Part shown: positions 1-11,582 of the stretch, in pieces
Layout of the letters: every line of letters starts with the position of its first letter
Position numbering within the stretch: the stretch's first letter is position 1
NCBI GenBank assembly: GCA_025349905.2
Contig: MU624634.1
Span: forward strand, 1 to 37,592
Length of the DNA stretch: 37,592 bases
Direction: 5' to 3'
Source: Blastocladiella britannica
Taxonomy: Eukaryota; Blastocladiomycota; Blastocladiomycetes; Blastocladiales; Blastocladiaceae
Position numbers and translations under genes: made by a program
Notes under the pieces: model-generated
What the model saw: the letters and a program-made list of their open reading frames with translations, nothing else
What the model was told of the DNA's origin: nothing
Database searches by the model: none

Positions 1-80
1 CAGCTGAAACAACCTGATTGTACGGATTCGTGGGAAGTTGCTTTGCTTCATTTTTCACGAAAAAGTCAATATTTCACAAG

Positions 81-3000
81 ATGAAAAAAACCGCAAGTAA
101 ACGAAAAAACTCCTCGGCCCAGGCCTCGCTTTCGTCGACTTCCGCTTCCTCTGTACTGTCGTCGCCCTCGTGCCTGCCCGCCATGCCCTGGCCGGCCCGT
201 GGTCCACGCACCCCATCGTCACCACCGCCACCCCCATTTCAACCGCCGCCACTACCGCCAATGAATTCCTCGTCGTCGCCACTGACGTCGGCCCGTCCGC
301 TCTCGGTCGACTCTGGCTTCGCGTCACATCAGTTGACCACTACACCTTCATACGTGTCGTCGTCGACCCTCGGACGCAAGTCGTCCGCCGAGTCGCTCAA
401 GTCGCTTCCCGCATCTCCGCGCCGCCGCCCCTCGGCCCTCCACCGATCCCTGGCCCGCAAAATGCGTCCCCTGCTGGCTGTCTTTGCCTCCATAGGAACC
501 AGCTCGCGGTCCAGCAGTACTAGCGGTAGTGGAGCCGGCGTAGTAATGGTAAATGACGGTCCCGGAGAACAACTTTCGCCGCCGCCGACCGCGGCAAAGA
601 GAAGACAGCGCGAGCGCAAGCAGCCTCCCGTGGCCGTGGTGGTTCCGCCCACCGCCGTGCGTTCCTCGTCGCTGACCGCGCGCGCGTCCACCTTGGCTGC
701 CATTCGCCGCGCGAGCTTGAGCTTGGTTGGTGGTGGTAATTTGTTATCGCCGGGCAATGGAGGTACTTCCGCTGCCTCCTCCTCTGTGGAGGACCCAGCG
801 ACTGTGTCCGCAACGACACCCTCTGCTGCCATCGACGAATATATAGAGCAGCAGCAAGGGCAACAGAAACAGCAAGAACAGCAGACGGGTGGCACCGGCA
901 GCCGTCGCGGCAGCTCCACCTCCGCCGGGTCCATTCCGCGCCGCCTGGCCAAGTTTGAGCGCGTGCACGGCGACGACCGCAGCGACCCAGCGGCGCTATC
1001 AGCCCGCATGCGCCTGCACATTTCGTCGGCAGCATCCGAGGTGCTGCAGCGCAACTACCGCAAGTCGCCCGCCGCCACCGTGGTTGCGTTGTACTCGGCG
1101 TCACTCGTGCACGGCCACGGCCCGCTGCCTCCACCCCCGATTCCAGTATCGACCTTCTCGGCGTACATGTCGGACGATGAGGGGCCTCCTCCGCGCCCTC
1201 TTGTGGGCGGTGCCGAGGAAGGGGCGGCATTGCTCTCACTGCGCGAAATGCTGGCTCATTCGTCCGTCCCGGAAGTGCTCTTGATGCCTCCACCCAATAC
1301 CTGCGCTGCCGCTGCCGCTGTTTTGACCTCGTCGCCATTGCAGCAGCACCAGCATCATCAGCATTGGAATGATGGTGCTGGCCGATCACGCACCTCGGGT
1401 CACCTGCCGTCGCCCGCCGACTCGCCATCACCAGTCATGGTCCACACGGCGGCGTGTATGTGCGCGTCTCCATCTTGCCCATCCAAAGCATACGATGGTA
1501 CTTCACCGAGGCCAAGCAAGGATGAGCGCCCACGGCCTGTCTCGATCCACCTGCTTCATGCCGCCCTGTCGCTGGGCGAACCGAGGTCGGGCGTGGACGG
1601 CAAATCGCCACCTATTGGGCAATACGGTGGGAAGCGGAACCCCGGTGCCTCCACTTCCGGAGCTGGCGGGGGTGGATCGCCTTCTGCGGCTGCTCCCGAT
1701 GCTTCGGCCCATGCGCTGCGCGTCGCACACATGCTCGTGACCCATCACCTTTCCGCCGGCGTTCTCACGGTCGTGCATTCCGTCCCGCGGTTCATGCTCA
1801 TCAGGTACTTTCATCACCTTTTTTATACGTTGATACGGCTCTCATCTCATTGAATAACAAAGTGTCCTCGCCCGCGGCCGACACCTCCTCCCTGCCCACA
1901 TCCTGACGCCCTCGGACCGCTGCATGTGGTCGCCCGGTCCGATCGAAGTCAACCCGCAGCTGGACCTGGTGCGCGACGCCGTGACCCGCGCAACATACCA
2001 AGTGGTAGCCGTCCTGCGGTCGGCGCGTATGCGCACCCCGCGGCACCCGATGGGCGATGTCGGGTACGTGTTCCAGACGCTGGTGCAGGGCATCCGGCTG
2101 GCCGCGTACGTTGCAGCGTGCGACCCGCGGCTGCGGTGGTCGTGGACGCCCCGCGGGATTCCGCTTCCGACTTCTGGTGACGACCACCCTTTGGAGGAGG
2201 ACAGCGCCCCTGCTGCCAGCGGCCGGGAACACTTGCAACTGCCGCCTCCACCGCCCCCGCCGCCGCTCATGGAACTGGTGGCCCCGAGCGACCAGAGCCG
2301 CGTGCGCGCGTTGATGCCGCACCGCGCTCTGTTTTCCGTACACCCGGGGATCGTGCGGGTCACGGGCCACGCCGACGACGCATGGGCAGTGCCGGTGCTA
2401 CAGCCAGGCGACGCGGGACACCCGGGCCAGCTCGCGGAGCAAGTGCAGGGCGAGCTGTGGGGTACGACCACGGGGGGATTGCCGCGGCCGCCCGGGTTTG
2501 CGAGGCACCATTACCGAGCGATGGTGGTGGTGGCCGAGCAGGTGGTGGGCGAGGAGATCTCGAGCGACGACGACAGTCCCAGTGGACAAGCAGGGGGAAT
2601 GGACTCCCCACTCACTTTCCCGCAGTACGGCGGTGGCGCAGGCGCCCCGGACTCTGCACCACTGGACCACGTGTTCCCACCGCAACCACCAGCAGCGGCC
2701 GACGATCCCTTACCGGCCATGGACGACGTGGACCTGGACAGCGACCCGCGGGGATCGGCCGCCACGGTGGTCGTACCGCCTTTTGATTTGATTGCTGCCG
2801 CGAACTCTCTCTCCATCGACACGATCGCGGTGGCTGCAGATGCCGATACAGGTGCTGCTACGGCTGCGGTACAAACGGCAAGAGCATCCGAACCAGCGAC
2901 ATTTGCCTCGCGTTCGCCGGCGTTCGTCGAGCCGCCGCCGCTCCCATACATCGCTGCCACGGGCAGCCCTGTTCCAACAACATCCGCCGCGAACCAGGTC

Positions 3001-3750
3001 AAGCTGCTCGCCGACATGCTGAGCCGCGTGCAGCCGTCGGTGGCGTCGCCGCCGCTGCACCACCAGTTTCGGTCGCGGCGGTCGCCGTCGTCTCTCGGGA
3101 TGGAGCGGACCACCACCACCGGTGCTTCGCCATCCTCCCACAGCCCATTCCCGCTCGATGCCATGGCGTGGCCGGTCGGATTGGTGCCCGGGTACGACGC
3201 GGGAACGTACCACGCGGCCGCGCGGTATTCGCACGCATCACCGACGTTTGTGGCAGCCGCATTGGCGGGAAACGCCGCGACTCTCCTTCCTGCGACCGCG
3301 TACTCGGGCGTGCACTCTCCGCTGGCACCCGCAATGTCGTCGTCGCCGTCATTCACGGTACCGGGGTCAGCCCTGTCGACGTCAACTACGGCGACGGTGA
3401 CGCTGCCACGCTGGGATAGTGGGACCTTCGATGACCTGAGATCGCCTCCAGCTTCGCTGAGCCGCTCCGAGGTTCCTCCGGGTGGTGAGGAGGCAAAGTA
3501 CTCGCCGTCCGCCATGGGCACGCTGGATCTGCCGACGGTGGACGCGGGTGGGTCCTTGGCTGGGCTTGGGTCCTCGGGCCGTCGCGCCAACCACCTGTTG
3601 CGGCAGGCGCTGGCGCTTGAAATGCTTCCGGCCAACCAAACGTCCTACCGCGGACATTCCACCTCCGCGGGTACAACCGCCACGGGACTCCAGCGGTCAC
3701 GGTCGGCCGTGTCGAGCTCTTCGCGGTCGTACGCGTCGGGCATGTATTGA
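81..3750 (+). CDS. large low-complexity hypothetical protein (1203 aa, 2 exons)
   Basis: Exons 81-1804 and 1863-3750. I recognise no family. The first ATG in the frame is at 81; an in-frame TGA lies just upstream at 15-17. The two long open segments are joined by a 58-nt intron (AG|GTACTT to AACAAAG) that restores the frame exactly, so I read one gene rather than two. The protein is Ser/Pro/Ala-rich with a basic N-terminus, Gln runs near residues 255-270, several poly-Pro stretches (up to PPPPPPPP), and His/Gln-rich patches. The least biased part flanks the splice junction (about residues 540-680), with amphipathic stretches such as LDLVRDAVTRATYQVVAVL that may be a small folded helical domain. 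No transmembrane segment or catalytic motif is evident. It could be a disordered regulatory or scaffold protein. It converges on the gene ending at 3801, with a 50-bp gap. The ORF is strong; the function is unknown. Confidence 0.7.
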
Positions 3751-3800
3751 GTCACCTCAATTTTTTCACATTTTTTATTTCAATTATATGCCCAATTGCT

Positions 3801-5606
3801 TCATTGCGCCGGCATATTGCTGCGAATGTCACCCAAGCTCAACGATAACTCTCCGCTCAATGCAGACATTTCTCCAAATGTCTCCTCTTGGATGGTTGGC
3901 TCATAGGACGAGGAGCCGTCGTCATCCTCTTCATCCTCTCCGGTTTCAATATCAACCAGAGAGCGCGAGGTCGTGGACGGCTCTCGCGACGGGTGGTGGA
4001 TATAGATCGGGCCGACGGGGGTCAGGAGAATGGTATTTCTTCGCGGCTGGCGTTGCACTTGTTGCAACTGAGGTCCATCCGTAGAAGTACTTGCACCGCC
4101 CGACGCTGATCCGTCCGCGCTCGCCGACCCTTGTAAGTTGACCTCCTCGTCTCTTTGAGTGGTCACAATCTCCTCGCTGTCCACTTGATCCATCACTCCG
4201 ACATCCTCTTGCAGATCCGCCGACAGACGGGGCGATCCCATGCTTCCTCTTGACGGCTCTCTTGGAACTCCTGCTGTTACTGGAGCAGTTGCCCCCGCGA
4301 ACGCGCTGGTCCCTGCAATATCCAACTCGGATCCGCCCACAAAGTTGACGGCGTTGGTGCGTGCCGGTGGTGGCGCAATTTTGCCCCGTAACCGCCACGA
4401 CGATGCGGGCGAGGACGTCGGTTTTGCCGATGGTGACTTGCGAGTGATCCCGCGCGGCCAGTGGCGGCGCCGTGGCGTCGCGTCGCTCGAGAGCACGGCA
4501 AAGGTCGATGCGGTGATGCAGCAATAGTTTTCAATGGTGACTTTTTTTATACAGCCAAGTCAGTGGGATCGATAGGATCCACAATAATAATAAAAAGTTA
4601 CAACGCACACTGAACCATCCACAATGGCCCCGACCACACGCCAAGAAAGCTCAGGACTGATGCCAGAAGGTATCCAAAGATGGCCAGCAAGATCCGAAAG
4701 GCCATGGACAAGATGAGCGTGTGGAGGGTCTGGTAGATCCCTCCATGTTGATGGTGGTGAAGGTAGTGAAGGTTCTGAAGGTTGGGAGGAATTGGAGGAT
4801 GGTGCCGAGAGGACACTGCTCGCGTGTTGCGGCGGCTCACAAACCCTGTCGTTGCTGCTGCAGTTGGGCTGGGCAATCCTACGACCCCTCCTTGACTATC
4901 CTCACCGGCTGCGCCATTGCTGGAAATATGGCGGCCGCCTCCGCCGGTCGTGCTGTCCACTGGAAGCGATCCCGAGTTTCGATATGCCCGGTTATGGGCC
5001 CAGAATTGCTTCAGCGCGGGGACCATGAATGCCACGAGCATGAAGCAGTAGAGGCAAAACAGCATTTGCTGTGGAGTAAAGTAAGGATCAATGCCCGACA
5101 ACACAAAGGTCAATGATAAGGGATACCTTGCCAAACCGGTTATACCAAGCATCGTAAATGGCGATGCAAAATTCATCCTGGTCCAGAGAAACCACCTTCT
5201 TGACGCATGACATCAGCGCCGTGATCCATGCCATCAGCAAGAACCCGACCATGCCAGCGCGAACCCAGGTTCGGTATCGGTGCGGCACCAGCACCGTTGA
5301 TTTCCTGATCAGCACCAGCGTGGCCATGGCTTGGAACCCAAAGTACATAACGTCGGCGAACGCGGACACGGCGGTGCAGCGGTCCACTGATCCGATCGGC
5401 ATCGTGAGTTGCACCACAAACATGATCTGGTTGACGAGCTGAAAGACCGCGGCGATCACTTGCATCAGGAGCGACCGCCCACGCGACAGGTTGTGCGATC
5501 GGGCGCGAGACCATTGTTCGACGTTGCGGGTCACGTTTTGGCTGCCCAAGATCAGGGACGCGCCGAGGACAAGCGCGACCGCATATTTTTGGATTGTTGT
5601 GTCCAT
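3801..5606 (-). CDS. orphan seven-transmembrane receptor-like protein (559 aa, 3 exons)
   Basis: Minus-strand exons 5606-5127, 5068-4609 and 4540-3801 (introns 58 and 68 nt). I see seven hydrophobic segments at about residues 8-27, 46-67, 78-100, 116-134, 161-180, a pair after a long loop (about 280-308), and a last one spanning the exon 2/3 junction. The long Gly/His-rich loop between TM5 and TM6 (about residues 185-270) fits a third cytoplasmic loop, and exon 3 encodes a 230-residue acidic, Ser-rich tail. Cys77 at the start of TM3 and Cys147 in the following loop are placed like the class A GPCR disulfide pair, but there is no clean E/DRY (R101-K102 sits near that position). It does not align with the 7TM pair at 15814 and 25935. 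Intron 2 holds a CTGAC branch-like motif. If that intron were not used, the protein would stop at 4598 after 316 residues, losing the tail. Receptor function is inference. Confidence 0.65.
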
Positions 5607-5711
5607 GAATATCTACTGCGATCTATGTTCAACGGCAGGCAAGTTGGGAGTCCTCTGTCAATCTTTGAAAGAATTGTTTGCGAAAAGGGATGTGAATTCC
5701 GACTTAATCCG

Positions 5712-8700
5712 TTACCAGAGATCAATCGCACGCATCCAGGCCCGCTGCTCGCGCGTCTCCCAGTACTTGCCGCGGTACACCCACTTCTCCTCGCCCGTGG
5801 TGTCAGACCGTACGCACTCGAACCATTGGGGCACCCAAGGTCTGCCTTCGGCCTCGAGCTCGCGCCGGTACACCCGCTGCTTTTCCTCGAGCCGCAGCTT
5901 CTCGCCCTCGGCAAATGCAACATTCCCCCGCTCAAACTCGGCCTGATCTGGTCGCAACCGAGTGTCGGTCGGTGGGAGGTAGTCGGCGATATCGGGCGTG
6001 ATTTCCTACGGTAAAAAAAAACACAATGAGTACATCACAGAATCTTGTGAAAATGGAATACAAAACGCACATTGAGCTCAATCGCAAACTGCGTAAACCC
6101 GTACATCTCGTTGACGTTCGGGATGGGATCGTTGGCGCGCCAAATCACCTGCCCCTCGTCGCGCTGGTCGCCTGACTTGGACACGACGCACATTTCCGAC
6201 CACCGGCCACGGATCATGGCTGCCTTGTCGCTGCCCCGGCCCAAGATTGCCACGCCCACCACCTCGTTAGCGGTCGAAGGCCCCCCACCGAGCCACCCGC
6301 CGCCGCCATTCTCCTTGAACGTGATTTCGACCCGGTCGTCCGTCGCATGGTTGGTGACAATCATCTTCCCGTAGTGGTCCAGCGACTTGGGCCCGCCAAT
6401 CACATTGCGCATGCAAGTGGTGACCTTGGTCCAGGTGAAATGATCGCCCAGTTCGGGCAGCTCTACGTGCACGGTCCCGGACGGAATCAGTTCCATCGAC
6501 TTGCCCCAGAACTTGGACTTGAGCTTCGAGTCTTGCCGGAACACCCATTTCCCCTCGGGCAACGACGTGGCATGGCACGCCATGATCGGCGGCTGGTGGC
6601 TGACCTTTTCGGCAATATACCGGAACCCGCGGTCCTGGCGCACGAGCTCGTACGTCTCGCCGTGCAGCGGGTTGAACGGTTTGCGGGCCACGCGGTTGGC
6701 CGACGACGCGTACCCTGAGACCGCAAATGCCGCTACCAGCAAGAGCCGGTGCAGTGGGTCGGTCCCGGTGGCGGCGGCGCGGTCCAGCAAGTGACTGTAC
6801 TCGAGCTCCTCGGCCAGCTTCTGCAGCAGGTTGATTGGCTCGTTGAGCGAAATCGGCATCGCTACCGTCGACAGGTCCTTGCCCACATTCTTGCGCAGAA
6901 TGCCCAGCAGCGACACGTCGTCGCCGACCACGGGCGACGGCAGGTATTTGCGGCGGGACACATGTGCGGCCGTGGCGTCCGCGGTAGTGGCGGCGCCCGC
7001 TTCTGCGACCGACGATGTGGACGTCTTGAGCAGCGACGATGACCCGGACTTGTTGCGGGCATGCGGTTTGCCGTTACCTTCTGCGCCGCCGTGCACGTTG
7101 ATCATGTACCCTGACTCGTCATCATCGTCGTCGTCTTCGTCATCGTCCTCATCCTCCTCATCGTCCTCATCGTCGCCGTTCTCGGCTTGGCACAGGCGAT
7201 TGCCGAGCGAGGAGGAAGACTTGGTGGCTCCGGTAGCAGCGGCGGCGGCAGTCTGCTGCTCGTAAATGACCATTTCGGCCGACGACTGAGCCACCAGCTT
7301 GGCCTTTCCACCCGCAGCATGAGCAGCGGCTGAAATGGTGGCTGCCGACACCGACGCATCTTCACCCGAGTCGCCTGAATCGTCCTCATCGTCGTCGTCG
7401 TCCGAATCGTCGCCGTTCTGCGCGGCCAGGACCAGTTCCTCGGCGTCAAACCACTGGTCGCCCGAGATCGTGGACGCGATCGACCCCGCGCGCGCGTGCG
7501 ACCCGGCCGCCGACGCCAGTTGCCCGAGCGCTGACGGCCCCGCGCCACTCGTGCCAGCGCCGCCACCATGCAAGTGCTGGCTGTGCAGCTGCTGGTGCGC
7601 GATGCCCCCGAACGAGCCGTTGCTGACGGCCGACTGGCCTGGTAGACGCTGAAACGAGCCCAGGGACATGGACCGGTGAGCGCCGACCGCTGCTGCCGCT
7701 GCAGTTCCCCCAGTGGCAGGGACCGATGCGGTGCGGCCGGTGGCCGTCGGGCCCACCAAGTCCCCAGCAGATGCCGCCGCCGCACCGCCGGCAGCCAAGT
7801 GTGCGCGCAGCTCGGCGTTCTCGCGCAGAATCTCCGAGTACGCGGCCGTGACCGCGGCGGCTTTAGCGGCCTCGGCCGCCAGCTGGTCCAGCAGCTCGTC
7901 CTTTTCGCCCGCGAGCACGGTGGCGAGCGCGCGCACAGTGTGTGTGACTTCGGCCGCCAGCGGCGGATTGGCGGTCAGGACCAGCCGCGCCAAGTGGTCG
8001 ACGTGGGTGTCGACGTTGGCAATGAACTGGCGGACCAGTGCATCGGTCGATGGCGACCCGCGCGGGAGCGGCGTGGGGGGCAGTGGCGGCCGCGGCGATG
8101 TCGCTGATGTCGATGATGACGGTGGGCGTACCACGGTGCTGATCGGAGACGATACCAGCGACGACCCGGCCGACGTCATGGCCCGCGTGTTCACCGACAG
8201 CTCGCCGCCGCGGGCGCCGCCTTCTTCAGTCTCCTCCTCCGCGCCACCTGATGCGGCGGCAGCAGCGGCCGCCAGCAACGATGCCGACCGCACCGCGCCC
8301 CCCGCGGCCCGCAACGCCGACTTGTACCCGAGAACGGCGCCGATCCACATTTCGTAGTCCTGGAGCGACAGTGCCCGCAGGTGCCACAGCGACGTACCCG
8401 AGTCAATGTTGATGATACGGCGCTCCGGGTCCACCGATATGGTGGACAGGGCGATCGGAACCGACCCGCGGCAGAACCCGCCCGGGATCTTGGCGTACGC
8501 CAGCTGGCCGCGGTCGTACGTAAAGTACCGCTTGGCCCACCCTTGCATGCGCTTGCGCTTCTTTTTCAGTAGCCAGCCGGCGAGTTCGGCGGGGTGTTCT
8601 TCTTCGCGCGATTCTAGACATTTTTGCCAAGTCAGCCTTTTTCAATCGTATATATATATATGTAAATGAAGTCGATCGTACCGCCCTCGCGCATGGCCAC

Positions 8701-9450
8701 AAAGAACGTCAGCTTCTTGGATGTGTTGCGAGAGAAGGTGTTGTCTATTTTTCAAGGTCGCGTCAGGTAAGCGTGCCATTACAACCGAGAAAAACATATA
8801 CCAAAGTACAGCACGTAGGTGCCATTGCGATCGACCGACTTTTGGCCCTTGACGGTCGTCTTGCTCGACTCGTACCGCTGGATCGGCATCACGGGCTCCA
8901 GAAGCGGCTCGCGTGCCGGCACTGCTGCCGACGCCACCGGTCCCAGGGATCGGGGTGCGGTTCCACTCAACGGCGTACCCGGTGCCGACGTAGTGACTGA
9001 GCCATTGGTGGCGCCTTTGCCGGCAGCAGTGGCGGGCATCGGCGGGTAGTTTTCGCCCGGAACAATGGTCGGCGCGGCGCTCGACGAGGACATGACGGAG
9101 GCAGCGCGGCCAGGACGTACGCTCATGGCATCCGGGGACTCGCGTCCCGAAGCCGACAATAGAGGAACGGTGGCGGCGGCGGCGTTTGCGGCGGAGGTGG
9201 CGGCACTGGCGACTGCGGACGCGGCCGATGTGCCACGCGACCGCGGAGCAGCCGTGTCAGAATCCGCGCCTCCCGCTACGGACGGTGACGACGACGACGA
9301 TGACGAGAGCTGGTAAAAGAGCCCAAAGCCGATGTTGCGTTTCTTGGTCGAAAAGTTCCACATGATGGTCATGGGCGAGTGCTCGGCCGCGCCCGTCACC
9401 TGCACATAGTATTTGAAGCAGTCGCGGGGCGGGATTTCGACCTCCTGCAT
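5712..9450 (-). CDS. OSH3: Osh3-type oxysterol-binding protein homologue (GOLD-PH-ORD, 1182 aa)
   Basis: Minus-strand exons 9450-8802, 8744-8682, 8613-6071 and 6005-5712 (introns 57, 68 and 65 nt). Domain order matches yeast Osh3: an N-terminal GOLD-like domain split by a Ser/Ala-rich insert (about 1-240), a PH domain (about 245-348; starts AGWLLKKKRKRMQGW), a long low-complexity linker, and a C-terminal OSBP-related domain (about 790-1182) with the signature EKVSHQPP at 906-913, KPFNP..GETYE upstream, and the LPPTD(T)RLRPDQ block in the last exon. Residues 624-630 (QWFDAEE) followed by an acidic run resemble an FFAT motif, the VAP-binding signal that ties these proteins to the ER. The known family role is non-vesicular lipid (PI4P/sterol-type) exchange at ER-plasma membrane contacts. 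The ATG at 9450 fits the family, whose GOLD domain begins at the N-terminus. Oddity: the second His of the usual SHHPP signature is Gln. Confidence 0.93.
7115..7176. repeat. GAN-type trinucleotide tract encoding Asp/Glu run
   Basis: A dense run of TCN/ATC/GTC triplets on the plus strand encodes a long Asp/Glu stretch in the OSH3 linker. It is a coding microsatellite likely to vary in length between alleles. A shorter acidic run lies at about 7370-7415. Confidence 0.8.
8648..8662. repeat. (TA)n microsatellite inside OSH3 intron 2
   Basis: A short alternating TA tract within the 68-nt intron (8681-8614). It is simple repeat only; no function is suggested. Confidence 0.8.
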
Positions 9451-9591
9451 GCCGTTGGTATCCTTACTTTTCGTTTATTTTGTATGACGGGGAGGTGAGA
9501 GGCAAGAGGCACTGCGAAAGAGAGGCCGCCCAGCTTGGACTCCGCCACGCCAACCACCCCAAATAAAAAAACGATGCTGCCGTATTCATAA

Positions 9592-10989
<1,398 letters not shown>

Positions 10990-11072
10990 TGAATAAAAAT
11001 AAAATTGTTGGACTTGAAAGAGCTGTAACTCCTTCGCTGTTGGTTTTGAAGTCGCGTATAAACCAACTCAGA
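10990..11072. promoter_or_regulatory. bidirectional promoter, SFA1 / ZNF706-like
   Basis: Only 83 bp separate the two divergent start codons. It must hold both 5' untranslated regions and promoters unless they extend into the neighbouring gene. I see no clear TATA box or shared motif. Confidence 0.6.
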
Positions 11073-11434
11073 ATGACCCGCGGCAAGTAAAAGGAAGAGG
11101 CCCGGTGCGTGCCTTTTATAGCAATTTTTTTTTTTTTTTTTTTGGTTTGTTTGAGACACGGTCTTGACTGACAATCCCTTATTGGCCGCAGTAACCGCGC
11201 CGCAGCACGCGGACCCAAGGAGGCTAAATCACAGCTCAAGGAACGCGAAAAGGGGCAGCAGTACTCTTGCAACGTGTGCAAGAATCCGTGCGCCAGCTAC
11301 AAGATCCTCGTGCAGCATATGGTAGGTATGCCACTACAGCCTTTTTTGTGAAGTTCGAACATTTATAGTATTATACAGCCAAGCACCCGCGAGTGCCCGT
11401 CCCGCCAGAAGCCGGATCGTCAGCATTGACTTGA
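11073..11434 (+). CDS. small C2H2 zinc-finger protein, ZNF706/SERF-like (67 aa, 3 exons)
   Basis: Exons 11073-11086, 11192-11325 and 11379-11434 (introns 105 and 53 nt); too fragmented to appear as one open frame. The spliced protein begins MTRGNNRAAARG, has a basic Lys/Gln-rich N-terminal half typical of the SERF/4F5 domain, and then a single C2H2 finger (CNVC, then QHMVAKHP with the two His) and a short tail RVPVPPEAG. This order and the finger-KHP-PPE ending match the small ZNF706-like proteins of animals and fungi. Intron 1 contains a 19-nt T tract (11125-11143). In intron 2 the donor GTATGC at 11326, not the upstream GTAGGT, keeps the family alignment. SERF-type proteins are reported to modulate amyloid aggregation and bind RNA; the role here is not established. 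Confidence 0.8.
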
Positions 11435-11582
11435 TCGATCTGACACGATTTTGTGTATGTGTGAGAGCAGATGCTTAACATTTACTCTGATCCATTTCCC
11501 ATTCCCACGAGTTAATTTAATAATTTTCTCTCCTCTGCAAGAAATTAAAAAAGAGACGCGGCATATATAATAAAGAATCGCT

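Noticed and set aside
329..1431. Overlapping minus-strand frames of 241 and 303 codons
   Set aside because: Same reason; high GC leaves few stops in several frames.
2511..3635. 374-codon minus-strand open frame opposite the first gene
   Set aside because: Antisense low-complexity shadow without initiation context or homology; the sense frame is longer and continues through a clean intron.
1924..3750. Second half of the first gene as an independent gene starting at the ATG at 1924
   Set aside because: Upstream open sequence from 1863 is in frame with exon 1 after a consensus intron, and no promoter-sized gap exists.
11125..11143. T19 run as a bacterial-type terminator
   Set aside because: It lies inside an intron of a eukaryotic gene; Rho-independent termination does not apply.
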